This document shows, in pieces, positions 24,929 through 34,129 of a stretch of 64,000 bases of DNA. Source of the stretch: Georgenia subflava (GTDB taxonomy: Bacteria; Actinomycetota; Actinomycetes; Actinomycetales; Actinomycetaceae). The position numbers were made by a program, and so were the translations under genes. A model generated the notes under the pieces. That model made no database searches. It was not told the origin of the DNA and saw only the letters and a list, made by a program, of their open reading frames with translations. Within the stretch, counting starts at the first letter, position 1; each line of letters begins with the position of its first letter. The DNA is taken from NCBI RefSeq assembly GCF_009193155.1, contig NZ_VUKD01000004.1, positions 496,001 to 560,000 of the forward strand. The letters run 5' to 3'.

Positions 24929-25789
24929 ATGGACACCACCACAGACTCCTTACCCACGCTGGTCCTCGGCGGGACGGGCCACACCGGTCGCCGCGTCATG
25001 GACCGCCTCACCGCGCGCGGCGTGCCCGCTCGGGTCGGTTCCCGCTCAGGCGAGCCGCCGTTCGACTGGAATGACAGCAGGACCTGGGATCCGGTGCTCG
25101 ACGGCGTCAGGGCGGTCTACCTCTGCTGTCACCCAGATCTCGCGGTGCCAGGTGCCGCGGCGACCGTCGCTGCTGTGGCCGCCGCCGCCGTGTCGGCAGG
25201 AGCCGAGCGTCTGGTGCTGCTCTCTGGCCGCGGGGAGGCCGAGGCCGAGCACGCCGAGACCCTCGTCCGGCAGGCCGGTGCGGGAGCCGCCGTCACGGTG
25301 GTGCGGGCCAGCTGGTTCGCGCAGAACTTCAGCGAGAGCTTCCTCCTCGACGCAGTCCTGGCCGGCGAGCTGGCTCTGCCGGTCGGGAACGTGCGCGAGC
25401 CGTTCGTGGACATCGAGGACATCGCGGACGTCGTCGTGGCGGCCCTGACCGAGGACGGACATGCGGGGGAGCTCTACGACGTCACGGGTCCCCGGCTGCT
25501 CAGCTTCGCCGATGCGGCCGACGAGATCGCGCAGGCGGCCGGAATCGAGGTGCGTGCTCGCACCGTCCCGCTCGAGGAGTACGTGGCCGGGGCGACCGCC
25601 GCAGGCGCCTCGGTCGAGGAGACCGAGCTGATGGCTTACCTGTTCACCGAGGTGCTCGACGGACGCAACGAGAGCGTGACCGACGGGGTCGAGCAGGCAC
25701 TGGGGCGCCCGGCCACCGACTTCGCCGTCTTCGCCGCACGGGCCGCGGCCGAGGGAACGTGGACGCGGCGAGCGGCGGTCGTGCGATGA
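24929..25789 (+). CDS. NmrA-family NAD(P)-binding protein
   Basis: 286-aa atypical SDR of the NmrA/HSCARG type. Rossmann motif LVLGGTGHTGRRVMDRL near the N-terminus; GAERLVLLSGRGE strand; VVRASWFAQNFSESF and PFVDIEDIADVVVAAL as in NAD(P)H-binding redox sensors and quinone reductases of this family. It starts 82 bp from the divergent AraC gene and overlaps the DUF1772 gene by ATGA, so the two form an operon. Confidence 0.88.
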   Translation: MDTTTDSLPTLVLGGTGHTGRRVMDRLTARGVPARVGSRSGEPPFDWNDSRTWDPVLDGVRAVYLCCHPDLAVPGAAATVAAVAAAAVSAGAERLVLLSGRGEAEAEHAETLVRQAGAGAAVTVVRASWFAQNFSESFLLDAVLAGELALPVGNVREPFVDIEDIADVVVAALTEDGHAGELYDVTGPRLLSFADAADEIAQAAGIEVRARTVPLEEYVAGATAAGASVEETELMAYLFTEVLDGRNESVTDGVEQALGRPATDFAVFAARAAAEGTWTRRAAVVR

Positions 25790-26247
25790 CCGGGGAGAGC
25801 GTGCTCGTCGCAGCGACGGCGATCGGGAGCGCGACGGTCGGCGGGGTGTTCTTCGCCTTCGACGCCTTCGTCCTGCACGGGCTCGCCGCGCTGCCGGCGG
25901 GCCGAGGCGCGGAGGCCATGCGCTCGGTCAACGTCTCGGCCGTGCGGCCCGGCCTCATGATCGCGCTGTTCGGCACGGCGGCGCTGTCCGCCGGAGTCGT
26001 CGTCCTCGCCGCACGGTCGGACGACGGCGTCCGGGCAGCACTCCTCGCCGGCGGCGCCGGTGCGTACCTCCTCGGCACGGTGGGAACGACGATCGTGCGC
26101 GACGTGCCGCTCAACGACGCCCTGGGCGCGCAGCGTGACGCGAGCGTGTGGGCGGACTACGTCAGCCGGTGGGGGCGGGCCAACCGCGTACGCACGGTTG
26201 CTGCGCTGGTCGCGGCCACAGCGCTCACCGCCGCTCTCGGCCGGTGA
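25786..26247 (+). CDS. DUF1772 (anthrone-oxygenase-like) membrane protein
   Basis: 153-aa protein with four hydrophobic helices. Family marks: GGVFFAFDAFVLHGLAALP near the start and VPLNDALGA...WADYVSRWGRANRVRT in the C-terminal half, where DUF1772/anthrone oxygenase members carry the conserved N-x-x-L and W-x-x-x-N. It is translationally coupled to the NmrA-like gene, suggesting joint work in quinone or aromatic detoxification under the AraC regulator. Confidence 0.82.
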   Translation: MTGESVLVAATAIGSATVGGVFFAFDAFVLHGLAALPAGRGAEAMRSVNVSAVRPGLMIALFGTAALSAGVVVLAARSDDGVRAALLAGGAGAYLLGTVGTTIVRDVPLNDALGAQRDASVWADYVSRWGRANRVRTVAALVAATALTAALGR

Positions 26248-26320
26248 ACGGCCTTGCGCACCGGCCGGGACTACGGCGTCGGAGACGCGCTCGACGCGGC
26301 GCCCCGGGATGTGGTCGTGC

Positions 26321-27931
26321 TCAGGCGCCGGCCAGGGAGCGCACAGTCTCGACCGTGTCGGCCTCGGCCGCCGACTTGTCGTCCCGGTAGCGCAGCACCC
26401 GGGCGAAGCGCAGCGCCATCCCGCCCGGGTAGCGGGTGGAGCGCTGGATGCCGCCGAACGCGATCTCGACCACCTGCTCGGGGCGGACGTGGACGACGTG
26501 CCCCTCTCGCCCGGTCTCGAGCTCGAGGAACCGGTCGGTCTGCCAGGTGAGCATCTCGTCGGTCATACCCTTGAACGTCTTGCCCAGCATGACGAAGCCG
26601 TCGCCGTCGCGGGCGCCGAGGTGGATGTTCGACAGCAGGCCCTGCCGGCGGCCGCTGCCCCACTCGACCGCGAGGACCACCAGGTCGAGGGTGTGGCGCG
26701 GCTTGACCTTGACCCACGCCGAGCCGCGCCGGCCGGCGTCGTAGGGGCTCTCCAGGTTCTTCAGCACGAGGCCCTCGTGGCCTGCGGCAAGCATCTCGGC
26801 GAAGAAGGTCTGCACCTCGGCCGGGTCCGCCGTGATCCGGCGGGGCACCAGCGACGCCATGGGTACGACCCCCTCGAGCGCGGCGAACCGGTCGGTGGCG
26901 GGGGAGTCGATCAGATCCCGTCCGTCGAGGTGCAGGAGGTCGAAGAAGTACGCCGTCAGCGGCACCGCCTCGCGCAGTGACGCACCGTCGCGGCTCATGG
27001 TGCGCGACCCCGTCTCCTGGAAGGGGCGCGGGCGTCCGTCCGGCCCGAGCGCGATCGCCTCGCCGTCGAGCACCAGATCGTCCGGCCCGAGCGTGCGGAC
27101 CGTCTCGACGACCTCGGGCACCCGGCCGGTGATGTCGTCCAGCGATCTGGTGAACACGGTGACGTCGTCGCCGGAGCGGTGCACCTGGATGCGGATCCCG
27201 TCGATCTTGCCGTCCGCGGCAACGTGAGAGCCGACCTTCTCCAGGGCGGCGTCGACGTCCGGGGCCGTCGCGGCGAGCATCGGGCGGACGGGGCGGCCGA
27301 CCTCCAGGCGGAAGTGCTCCAGCGCCTCGACACCTCCGGTCAGCGCCGCGCGGGCGATGGGGCCGGTCAGGGCGCTGAACATCGCTGCCCGGCGCACGGC
27401 CTTGACCGGCACCTGCGCGGCCTCGGCGATCGCGTCGAGCAGGAGCGAGTCGAGCGCGCCCTGCCGTAGCTCGCCGAGGATGAGGGCGCGCAGGAAGTGC
27501 TGCTCGTCGGTCGTTGCGGCGCCGAAGAGTGCTGCGACGGCAGACGCGCGCGCCGCCTGCGAGCCGGAACCGGCGAGCGTCCCGAGCTCCTCGAGGGCGG
27601 CGTCGACCGCCGTCGGTGTCAGGACCGGCGACGGGGCGGCTTGCGGAAGCTGGGCGAGACTGCGCCAGCCCACACCCGTCCTGCGCTGACGTGGCCGTCC
27701 GGAGAGGTAGGAGGCGACGACCTCGACCTCCTCGGATCCCGTGTCTGCCTCCGCGGGTCGGTCCGCATCTTCCGTCGGGGCGCCCGCCGCATCCGTCGGG
27801 CTGGCTCCCGCCTCCGTGGGGCCGCCGCCCGCAGCAGCGCGGAGGGCGTCGGCGAGGAGGGCGCGCTTGGTCAGGCGCGAGCGGGTGGCCGCCACGGCGG
27901 CGGAGGTCGCGACGACGTCGGCGAGGAGCAC
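26321..27931 (-). CDS. ATP-dependent DNA ligase (mycobacterial LigB-like)
   Basis: 536-aa ligase. The helical DNA-binding domain (1-215) starts with the typical LLADVVATSAAVAATRSRLTK. The nucleotidyltransferase motif I KIDGIRIQ has adenylated Lys242; later come LVLDGEAIAL (motif III/IIIa region), EGLVLKNLESPYDAGRRG and WVKVKPRH (motifs IV-V), then an OB-fold. Residues about 35-70 are an Ala/Pro/Glu-rich insertion not usual in the family. It seals nicks with ATP alongside the essential NAD-dependent LigA. GTG start at 27931. It diverges from an AlkA-like glycosylase gene, forming a repair pair. Confidence 0.92.
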   Translation of the reverse strand: MLLADVVATSAAVAATRSRLTKRALLADALRAAAGGGPTEAGASPTDAAGAPTEDADRPAEADTGSEEVEVVASYLSGRPRQRRTGVGWRSLAQLPQAAPSPVLTPTAVDAALEELGTLAGSGSQAARASAVAALFGAATTDEQHFLRALILGELRQGALDSLLLDAIAEAAQVPVKAVRRAAMFSALTGPIARAALTGGVEALEHFRLEVGRPVRPMLAATAPDVDAALEKVGSHVAADGKIDGIRIQVHRSGDDVTVFTRSLDDITGRVPEVVETVRTLGPDDLVLDGEAIALGPDGRPRPFQETGSRTMSRDGASLREAVPLTAYFFDLLHLDGRDLIDSPATDRFAALEGVVPMASLVPRRITADPAEVQTFFAEMLAAGHEGLVLKNLESPYDAGRRGSAWVKVKPRHTLDLVVLAVEWGSGRRQGLLSNIHLGARDGDGFVMLGKTFKGMTDEMLTWQTDRFLELETGREGHVVHVRPEQVVEIAFGGIQRSTRYPGGMALRFARVLRYRDDKSAAEADTVETVRSLAGA

Positions 27932-28002
27932 GGCACGATTGTGCAGGCGTCACCGGGCGGGCGCCTCAGGAGTGGTGACGCTCCGGCACCTACCCTGATG
28001 AG

Positions 28003-28923
28003 GTGAAGGCAGCCGAGCGGACGTGGCGGCCGGGCTGGCCGTGCCCCGTCGACCAGGTGCTCTCCGTGGTGCGCAAGGGCCCGGGCGACCCGACCTACCG
28101 GCGCGATCCCGACGGCGTCCTGTGGCGCGGTGTCCGCACCCCGGTCGGGCCGGCGACCCTGCGGCTCGAGAGCCGTCCGACCGCCGGCGAGGTGCACGCG
28201 ACCGCCTGGGGCGACGGCGCCGACTGGGTCCTCGACTCGGTGCCGGCCATGCTGGGTGCCGACGACGACCCCACCGGCTTCGCCGCCGAGCGCCACCCGG
28301 TGGTCGAGCGGCTGCACCGGCGGCACCCGCACTGGCGCGTGGCACGCACGGGGCTGGTCATGGAGGCGCTGGTACCGGCGATCATCGAGCAGAAGGTCAC
28401 CGGTGCCGAGGCCTACCTAGGGTTCCGGCGTCTCGTGCACCGCTTCGGCGAACGTGCGCCCGGGGCCGGCCTCGAGCGTGGTGTCTGGGTGCAGCCGGCC
28501 TCTGAGGTGCTGGCCCAGATCCCCTCGTGGGAGTGGCTGCACCTGCCCGTGACACCCGCGCGCTCGCGCACGCTGATCCAGGCGGCGCGCGTCGCCCCGG
28601 CGCTCGAACGCACTATGACGGTCGACCACGACGAGGCGGACCGCCGGCTGCGCTCCCTTCCCGGCATCGGGGTCTGGACCAGCGCCGAGGTGCGGGCCCG
28701 CGCGCACGGCGACGCGGACGCCGTGAGCTTCGGCGACTACCACGTCGCCAAGGACATCGGCTGGGTGCTGACCGGCACGCCCGTCGACGACGCCGGCCTC
28801 GCCGAGCTGCTCGAGCCGTTCCGTCCGCACCGCTACCGGGTGCAGCGCCTGGTGGTCCTCGCCGGGCTGGGCCGACCACGCCGCGGGCCGCGGATGCCGG
28901 TGCGCGCACACCTGCCCGCCTGA
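28003..28923 (+). CDS. DNA-3-methyladenine glycosylase-like HhH-GPD protein (AlkA-like)
   Basis: 306-aa base-excision glycosylase. The HhH motif and catalytic region LRSLPGIGVWTSAEVRARAHGDADAVSFGDYHVAKD contain the expected catalytic Asp (GDYH). The N-terminal AlkA-like beta domain covers about 1-110, and LVPAIIEQKVTGAEAY begins the helical core. GTG 28003 is preceded by TACCCT (27990-27995), suggesting a leaderless message. It shares a 71-bp divergent promoter region with the DNA ligase gene. Confidence 0.9.
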   Translation: MKAAERTWRPGWPCPVDQVLSVVRKGPGDPTYRRDPDGVLWRGVRTPVGPATLRLESRPTAGEVHATAWGDGADWVLDSVPAMLGADDDPTGFAAERHPVVERLHRRHPHWRVARTGLVMEALVPAIIEQKVTGAEAYLGFRRLVHRFGERAPGAGLERGVWVQPASEVLAQIPSWEWLHLPVTPARSRTLIQAARVAPALERTMTVDHDEADRRLRSLPGIGVWTSAEVRARAHGDADAVSFGDYHVAKDIGWVLTGTPVDDAGLAELLEPFRPHRYRVQRLVVLAGLGRPRRGPRMPVRAHLPA

Positions 28924-28975
28924 GTGTTCGACACCCGCTGGCCGCCCCCTCCTGTTCTCGACGGTAGATGGCGAA

Positions 28976-29016
28976 CACGCATGCGGTGGATGAGGACGCA
29001 TGCCGCAGGATGCGTG
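28976..29016 (+). terminator. Bulged hairpin, probable terminator of the AlkA-like gene
   Basis: Arm CACGCATGCGG (28976-28986) pairs with CCGC (29003-29006) plus ATGCGTG (29010-29016), leaving a 3-nt bulge and a 16-nt loop. It is 53 bp past the stop codon. Confidence 0.4.
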
Positions 29017-29102
29017 CTCGTCCACGGTGTGCGGTCTGGGTGCGGCGTCCGGCCGCGCCCAGACGGTGGACTCGGAATTCGCACGGTGAGCGGCCTATCG
29101 AA

Positions 29103-29117
29103 CTCCGCCATGCGGAA
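29103..29117. promoter_or_regulatory. Candidate operator of the purine-catabolic operon
   Basis: CTCCGCCATGCGGAA is a near-perfect dyad (reverse strand TTCCGC-ATG-GCGGAG). A second TTCCGAAG half-site-like motif follows at about 29124. The form TTCCGC-N3-GCGGAA resembles operators of IclR-type regulators of purine/allantoin use, but no regulator gene is adjacent. Confidence 0.4.
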
Positions 29118-29305
29118 ACACACTTCCGAAGAGGTGGATTCCACGTACCCGAGCCGAGTATGGTCGGGGTCACAGCGGAGCTGCTGTTCGCATGGATAAC
29201 CAGCGGCCCGTTCCAGTCCTTGAACCATGCACCCGCGGCACCGGTCTGCGCAGCGCGCGGGGACGGTCTGATGCAGCGGGGCAGACGGGTTGAGGAGCGT
29301 GAGCG

Positions 29306-30811
29306 ATGGACCCCATCGAGATGACGGTCAACGGCAAGGTCCGCACCGGGACCGGCGCCGGTCCCCACACCAGCCTCCTGGACTGGTTGCGCGGTGAGGG
29401 CCTGACCGGAGCCAAGGAGGGCTGCGCCGAGGGGGAGTGCGGCGCCTGCGCCGTCCTGGTGGCCCGCCCCGACGGCCCCGACCGCACCCGGTGGACCTCG
29501 GTCAACGCCTGCCTGCCGCCGGCCCTGGCCTTCGACGGCCAGGAGATCGTCACCGCGGAGGGACTCGGCACCGCCCCCGGCGCGTGCGCCGTCGAGGACC
29601 TCCACCCGGTCCAGCGGCAGATGGCGGACCGCGGCGGGTCGCAGTGCGGCTACTGCACGCCCGGCTTCGTCTGCTCCATGGCGGCCGAGTACTACCGGCC
29701 GGAGCGCCGCCCCGCCGAGTCCAGCGCACCGGACGCCACCGGCACCTCCGCCGTCGGGGAGGAGCACGCGGCCGACCACGAGACCGGGCCCAACGGGTTC
29801 GACCTGCACGCCCTCAGCGGGAACCTGTGCCGCTGCACGGGCTACCGCCCCATCCGCGACGCCGCCTACGCCCTCGGCAGCCCCGCCGGCGACGACGCCC
29901 TCGCCCGCCGGCAGGACCAGCCCGCCCCCGCCCCGCGGCACACCCGCCTCAGCGCCGACGGTGGCGAGTTCGTCCGCCCGGGCAGCCTCGAGGAGCTCTT
30001 CGAGCTGCTGGAGCAGACCCCCGACGCCGTGCTGGTCGCCGGCGCCACCGACGCCGGCGTGGAACGGAACATCCGCCACGCGCGCCCGCCGCTCGTCGTC
30101 GCGATCGACCGGCTGGCACCGCTGCGCCACCTGGAGACCACCGAGGACCGCATCGAGCTCGGCGCGGCGCTGACCCTGACCGAGATCGAGCGCGCCCTCG
30201 ACGGCCGGGTGCCGCTCCTCGCCCAGCTGTTCCCGCAGTTCGCCTCCCGACTCATCCGCAACGGCGCCACCCTCGGCGGCAACCTCGCGACCGGGTCCCC
30301 GATCGGCGACGCAGCCCCCGTCCTCCTCGCCCTGGACGCGTCCCTCGTCCTCGCCTCGGCCGGCGGGGAGCGCGAGGTGCCCCTGGCGGAGTACTTCACC
30401 GGTTACCGGGAGAGCGTCCGGGCGGCGGGCGAGATCATCCGTGCGGTCCGCATCCCGCTGCCGCTGGCCGAGACCGCCGCGTTCTACAAGATCGCCAAGC
30501 GCCGCTTCGACGACATCTCCTCGGTCGCCGTCGCCGTCGCGCTGCGCCTCGACGGCGACACCGTCACCCAGGCCCGGATCGGCGTCGGCGGGGTGGCCGC
30601 CACCCCGATCCGTGCCCGCGCCACCGAGGAGCTGCTGACCGGCAGGCCCTGGACCCGCGAGAGCGCCGAGGCAGCGGCCGCCGCGCTGGCCCACGAGGGC
30701 ACGCCGATCGACGACCACCGGGCCAGCGCCCGCTACCGCAGCGCCATGCTCGGCCAGGCGCTGCTGAAGCTCTACGCCGAGAACACGCCCGCTCTGGAGG
30801 TGGCCCGATGA
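29306..30811 (+). CDS. xdhA: Xanthine dehydrogenase small subunit (2Fe-2S plus FAD)
   Basis: 501-aa fusion of the iron-sulphur and FAD modules. Plant-type [2Fe-2S] cysteines C40, C45, C48 and C69 (EGCAEGECGAC...NAC), and a second cluster QCGYCTPGF...CRCTGYRPI. CO-dehydrogenase-type FAD domain with RLIRNGATLGGNLATGSPIGDAAP. It passes electrons from the molybdenum subunit to NAD. A roughly 35-residue polar insert (RPAESSAPDATGTSAVGEE...) lies between the second cluster's halves. ATG 29306; its end overlaps xdhB by ATGA. First gene of the purine-degradation operon. Confidence 0.93.
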   Translation: MDPIEMTVNGKVRTGTGAGPHTSLLDWLRGEGLTGAKEGCAEGECGACAVLVARPDGPDRTRWTSVNACLPPALAFDGQEIVTAEGLGTAPGACAVEDLHPVQRQMADRGGSQCGYCTPGFVCSMAAEYYRPERRPAESSAPDATGTSAVGEEHAADHETGPNGFDLHALSGNLCRCTGYRPIRDAAYALGSPAGDDALARRQDQPAPAPRHTRLSADGGEFVRPGSLEELFELLEQTPDAVLVAGATDAGVERNIRHARPPLVVAIDRLAPLRHLETTEDRIELGAALTLTEIERALDGRVPLLAQLFPQFASRLIRNGATLGGNLATGSPIGDAAPVLLALDASLVLASAGGEREVPLAEYFTGYRESVRAAGEIIRAVRIPLPLAETAAFYKIAKRRFDDISSVAVAVALRLDGDTVTQARIGVGGVAATPIRARATEELLTGRPWTRESAEAAAAALAHEGTPIDDHRASARYRSAMLGQALLKLYAENTPALEVAR

Positions 30812-33216
30812 GATTCCTGTCCGAGCGCCCCGTCAACCCCTCCGTGGGGACGACGGTCTCCCACGAGAGCGCCGCCCTGCACGCCACGGGCACCGCGCTG
30901 TACACCGACGACCTCGTCGGGCGCAGCCAGAACGTGCTGCACGCCTGGCCCGTCCAGGCCACGCACGCCCACGCAGAGGTCACCGCCCTGTGCACCGAGC
31001 CCGCCCTGCAGGTGCCCGGCGTGGTGCGCGTGCTCACGGCCGCCGACGTCCCGGGCGTGAACGACGCCGGGATCAAGCACGACGAGCCGCTCTTCCCCAG
31101 CGAGGTCATGTTCTACGGCCACGCCGTGTGCTGGGTGCTCGGCGAGACCCTCGACGCGGCCCGCCGGGGCGCCGAGGCCGTCGAGGTCGAGTACGCCGAG
31201 CTGCCCTCGCTGCTCACCCTCACCGAGGCCATCGAGGCGGAGAGCTTCCAGGGCAACCGGCCCACCATCAGCCGGGGCGACGTCGACGCCGGCCTCGCGC
31301 GCTCGGCCCACCGCTTCTCGGGCGAGATCGAGTTCGGCGGCCAGGAGCACTTCTACATCGAGACGCACGCCGCCCTGGCGCACGTGGACGAGTCCGGCCA
31401 GGTCTTCGTGCAGTCCAGCACGCAGCACCCCTCGGAGACCCAGGAGATCATCGCCCACGTCCTCGGCCTGCACAGCCACGAGGTCACCGTGCAGTGCCTG
31501 CGCATGGGCGGCGGGTTCGGCGGCAAGGAGATGCAGCCCCACGGGCTCGCCGCCGTCGCCGCCCTCGGCGCGGTCCTGACCGGCCGCCCGGTGCGGCTGC
31601 GCCTGAACCGCACGCAGGACATCACCATGACCGGCAAGCGCCACCCCTTCCACGCCACCTGGGAGGTCGGCTTCGACGACGACGGGCGCCTGCACGCCCT
31701 GCGGACCACCATCACGTCCGACGGCGGCTGGAGCCTCGACCTGTCGGAGCCGGTCCTGACCCGGGCCATGTGCCACATCGACAACTCCTACTTCGTGCCC
31801 GACGTCGAGGTGCACGGCCAGATCGCCAAGACCAACAAGACGTCCCAGACGGCGTTCCGCGGCTTCGGCGGGCCCCAGGGCATGCTCGTCATCGAGGACA
31901 TCCTCGGCCGGTGCGCACCGCTGCTCGGGATCGATCCCGGCGAGCTGCGCCGTCGCAACCTCTACACCGACGGGCAGAGCACCCACTACGGCCAGCCCGT
32001 CCGCCACGCCGAGCGTCTCCACGCCATCTGGGGCCAGCTCCACGAGCGGGCCGAGGTCGACGCCCGCCGCGCGGAGGTCGACGCCTTCAACGCCGCCCAC
32101 CCGCACACCAAGCGCGGCCTGGCGATGACGCCGGTGAAGTTCGGCATCTCCTTCAACCTCACCGCCTTCAACCAGGCCGGTGCGCTCGTCCACGTCTACA
32201 AGGACGGTTCGGTCCTGATCAACCACGGCGGCACCGAGATGGGGCAGGGCCTGCACACCAAGATGCGCCAGGTCGCCGCCACCGCCCTGGGCGTGCCGCT
32301 GCACTACGTCCGCCTCGCCCCGACCCGCACCGACAAGGTCCCGAACACCTCCGCCACGGCAGCGAGCTCTGGCGCCGACCTCAACGGCGGTGCGGTGAAG
32401 AACGCCTGCGACCAGATCCGCGACCGGCTCGCCGAGGTCGCGGCCGGCAAGCTCAACATCCACCCCGACGACGTGCGCTTCGTCGACGGCGTGATCACCG
32501 GCATCGGCTTCCACGACGACGGCATCGCCTGGTCCGACCTGGTCAACGACGCCTACTTCCAGCGCGTCTCGCTCTTCGCCGCCGGGTACTACCGCACCGA
32601 GGGCATCCATTGGGACGGGAAGAGGATGCAGGGCGAGCCGTTCAAGTACTTCGCGTACGGCGCCGCGGTCTCCGAGGTCGAGGTCGACGGCTTCACCGGT
32701 GCCTACCGGTTCCTGCGCACCGACATCATCCACGACGTCGGCGACAGCCTCTCTCCGCTGGTCGACCTCGGGCAGATTGAGGGCGGCTTCGTCCAGGGCG
32801 CCGGCTGGCTCACCCTCGAGGACCTGCGCTGGGACACCAGCGACGGCCCGAACCGGGGTCGGCTGGCCACGCAGGCCGCCAGCACCTACAAGCTGCCGAG
32901 CTTCTCGGAGATGCCGGAGGAGCTCAACGTCCACCTCTTCGAGCACGCCACGGAGGACGGGGTGGTCTACGGCTCCAAGGCCGTCGGCGAGCCGCCTCTC
33001 ATGCTCGCCTTCAGCGTCCGGGAGGCCCTGCGCGACGCCGTCGCTGCCTTCGGTCCGGCAGGCCGTGCGGTGGAGCTGGCGAGCCCGGCCACCCCCGAGG
33101 CGGTCTTCTGGGCGGTCGAGACGTCCCGGCAGGCCGCCGCGGCGGCGCCGGCGCCGGTGGGCGCGACGGCGGGCGACGGGCAGGCTCGACCGGCGCCCGC
33201 ACCCGTGGGGAGCTGA
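30808..33216 (+). CDS. xdhB: Xanthine dehydrogenase molybdenum-binding subunit
   Basis: 802-aa molybdopterin subunit. Motifs: FGGQEHFYIETHAALA, LRMGGGFGGKEMQ, TAFRGFGGPQGM (with the substrate-orienting Arg), LINHGGTEMGQGLHTKM, and the terminal KAVGEPPLMLAF with the catalytic Glu. It hydroxylates hypoxanthine and xanthine to urate. The C-terminal 35 residues are Ala/Pro-rich and probably disordered. It is translationally coupled to xdhA and separated by one base from xdhC. Confidence 0.95.
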   Translation: MRFLSERPVNPSVGTTVSHESAALHATGTALYTDDLVGRSQNVLHAWPVQATHAHAEVTALCTEPALQVPGVVRVLTAADVPGVNDAGIKHDEPLFPSEVMFYGHAVCWVLGETLDAARRGAEAVEVEYAELPSLLTLTEAIEAESFQGNRPTISRGDVDAGLARSAHRFSGEIEFGGQEHFYIETHAALAHVDESGQVFVQSSTQHPSETQEIIAHVLGLHSHEVTVQCLRMGGGFGGKEMQPHGLAAVAALGAVLTGRPVRLRLNRTQDITMTGKRHPFHATWEVGFDDDGRLHALRTTITSDGGWSLDLSEPVLTRAMCHIDNSYFVPDVEVHGQIAKTNKTSQTAFRGFGGPQGMLVIEDILGRCAPLLGIDPGELRRRNLYTDGQSTHYGQPVRHAERLHAIWGQLHERAEVDARRAEVDAFNAAHPHTKRGLAMTPVKFGISFNLTAFNQAGALVHVYKDGSVLINHGGTEMGQGLHTKMRQVAATALGVPLHYVRLAPTRTDKVPNTSATAASSGADLNGGAVKNACDQIRDRLAEVAAGKLNIHPDDVRFVDGVITGIGFHDDGIAWSDLVNDAYFQRVSLFAAGYYRTEGIHWDGKRMQGEPFKYFAYGAAVSEVEVDGFTGAYRFLRTDIIHDVGDSLSPLVDLGQIEGGFVQGAGWLTLEDLRWDTSDGPNRGRLATQAASTYKLPSFSEMPEELNVHLFEHATEDGVVYGSKAVGEPPLMLAFSVREALRDAVAAFGPAGRAVELASPATPEAVFWAVETSRQAAAAAPAPVGATAGDGQARPAPAPVGS

Positions 33217-33217
33217 C

Positions 33218-34129
33218 ATGGACTGGCTCGACGCCCTCCACCACCTGCGGGCCGACGGCGTGCCGGGTGTGCTCGTCACCGTCACCGCCGTGCGCGGGCA
33301 CGCCCCCCGGGAGGCCGGGGCGAAGATGGTCGTCGGTACCTACGACGTCTGGGACACCATCGGCGGCGGCAACCTCGAGGCCACGGTGATCGACCGGGCC
33401 CGGGCGATCCTCGCCGGCGGCCAGGCCGTGCCGGAGGAGCTTCAGATGGCGCTCAACGAGCACGCCGACAACCGGCACGGGCGCCAGTGCTGCGGCGGCG
33501 AGGTGTCGGTGCTGCTCGAGCCGGTGCGCACCCGCGCCACGGTCGCCGTGTTCGGCGTCGGGCACGTCGGGTACGAGCTCGCCCGGATCCTCTCGCGGCT
33601 GCCGCTGCGGGTGCACCTGGTGGACTCCCGGGGCGACCAGCTCGACACCGGCCGCCTCGCGGACGTCACGAGCGGCTCCGCGGACGTCGAGGTCCACCAC
33701 GCGCCGGCCCCGGAGGTCGTGCTGCGGACCCTCCCGGCCGGCGCCCACGTCTTCGTCATGACGCACGACCACGCCGAGGACATGGTGCTGTGCGACGCCG
33801 CCCTCAACCGCGGCGACCTCGGCTCCGTCGGCCTCATCGGCTCCCGGGCCAAGTGGCTCCGCTTCCGCAAGCGGCTGCTCGAGGGCGGCCACGAGGAGGC
33901 GGCCGTCGAGACGATCACCTGCCCGATCGGGCTGCCCGAGATCACGGGCAAGGCGCCCGCCGTGATCGCCGTCAGCGTCGCGGCAGACCTGCTGCGCACC
34001 CTCGAGCGCACGGCCGCGACCTCGGCCATCCGGACGAGCACGCCCGCCGACGGTCGCGCGACGACCGCACCGACCCCAGGCACAGCCACGACCGCGCCGC
34101 ACGGACAGACGCCGGCGGGTCTGCGTTGA
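33218..34129 (+). CDS. xdhC: XdhC, molybdenum cofactor insertion/sulfurylation chaperone
   Basis: 303-aa accessory protein. The N-terminal XdhC domain (DALHHLRADGVPGVLVTVTAVRGHAPREAGAKM...WDTIGGGNLEATVI...QCCGGEVSVLLE) contains the cysteine pair. The C-terminal Rossmann half (VAVFGVGHVGYELARIL...VMTHDHAEDMVLCDAAL...GLIGSRAKW) binds the dinucleotide part of the cofactor. It loads sulfurated Moco into XdhB. The last 45 residues are Thr/Ala-rich. The stop overlaps the TTG candidate start of the next gene (TTGA). Confidence 0.94.
   Translation: MDWLDALHHLRADGVPGVLVTVTAVRGHAPREAGAKMVVGTYDVWDTIGGGNLEATVIDRARAILAGGQAVPEELQMALNEHADNRHGRQCCGGEVSVLLEPVRTRATVAVFGVGHVGYELARILSRLPLRVHLVDSRGDQLDTGRLADVTSGSADVEVHHAPAPEVVLRTLPAGAHVFVMTHDHAEDMVLCDAALNRGDLGSVGLIGSRAKWLRFRKRLLEGGHEEAAVETITCPIGLPEITGKAPAVIAVSVAADLLRTLERTAATSAIRTSTPADGRATTAPTPGTATTAPHGQTPAGLR

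Larger units (their letters stand above)
28924..29305. other. 382-bp intergenic region before the xanthine dehydrogenase operon
   Basis: It holds a bulged hairpin just downstream of the AlkA-like gene (28976-29016) and a 15-bp operator-like palindrome at 29103-29117. No good open frame. The xdh promoter should lie between about 29100 and 29290, but I see no unambiguous -35/-10. Confidence 0.6.
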
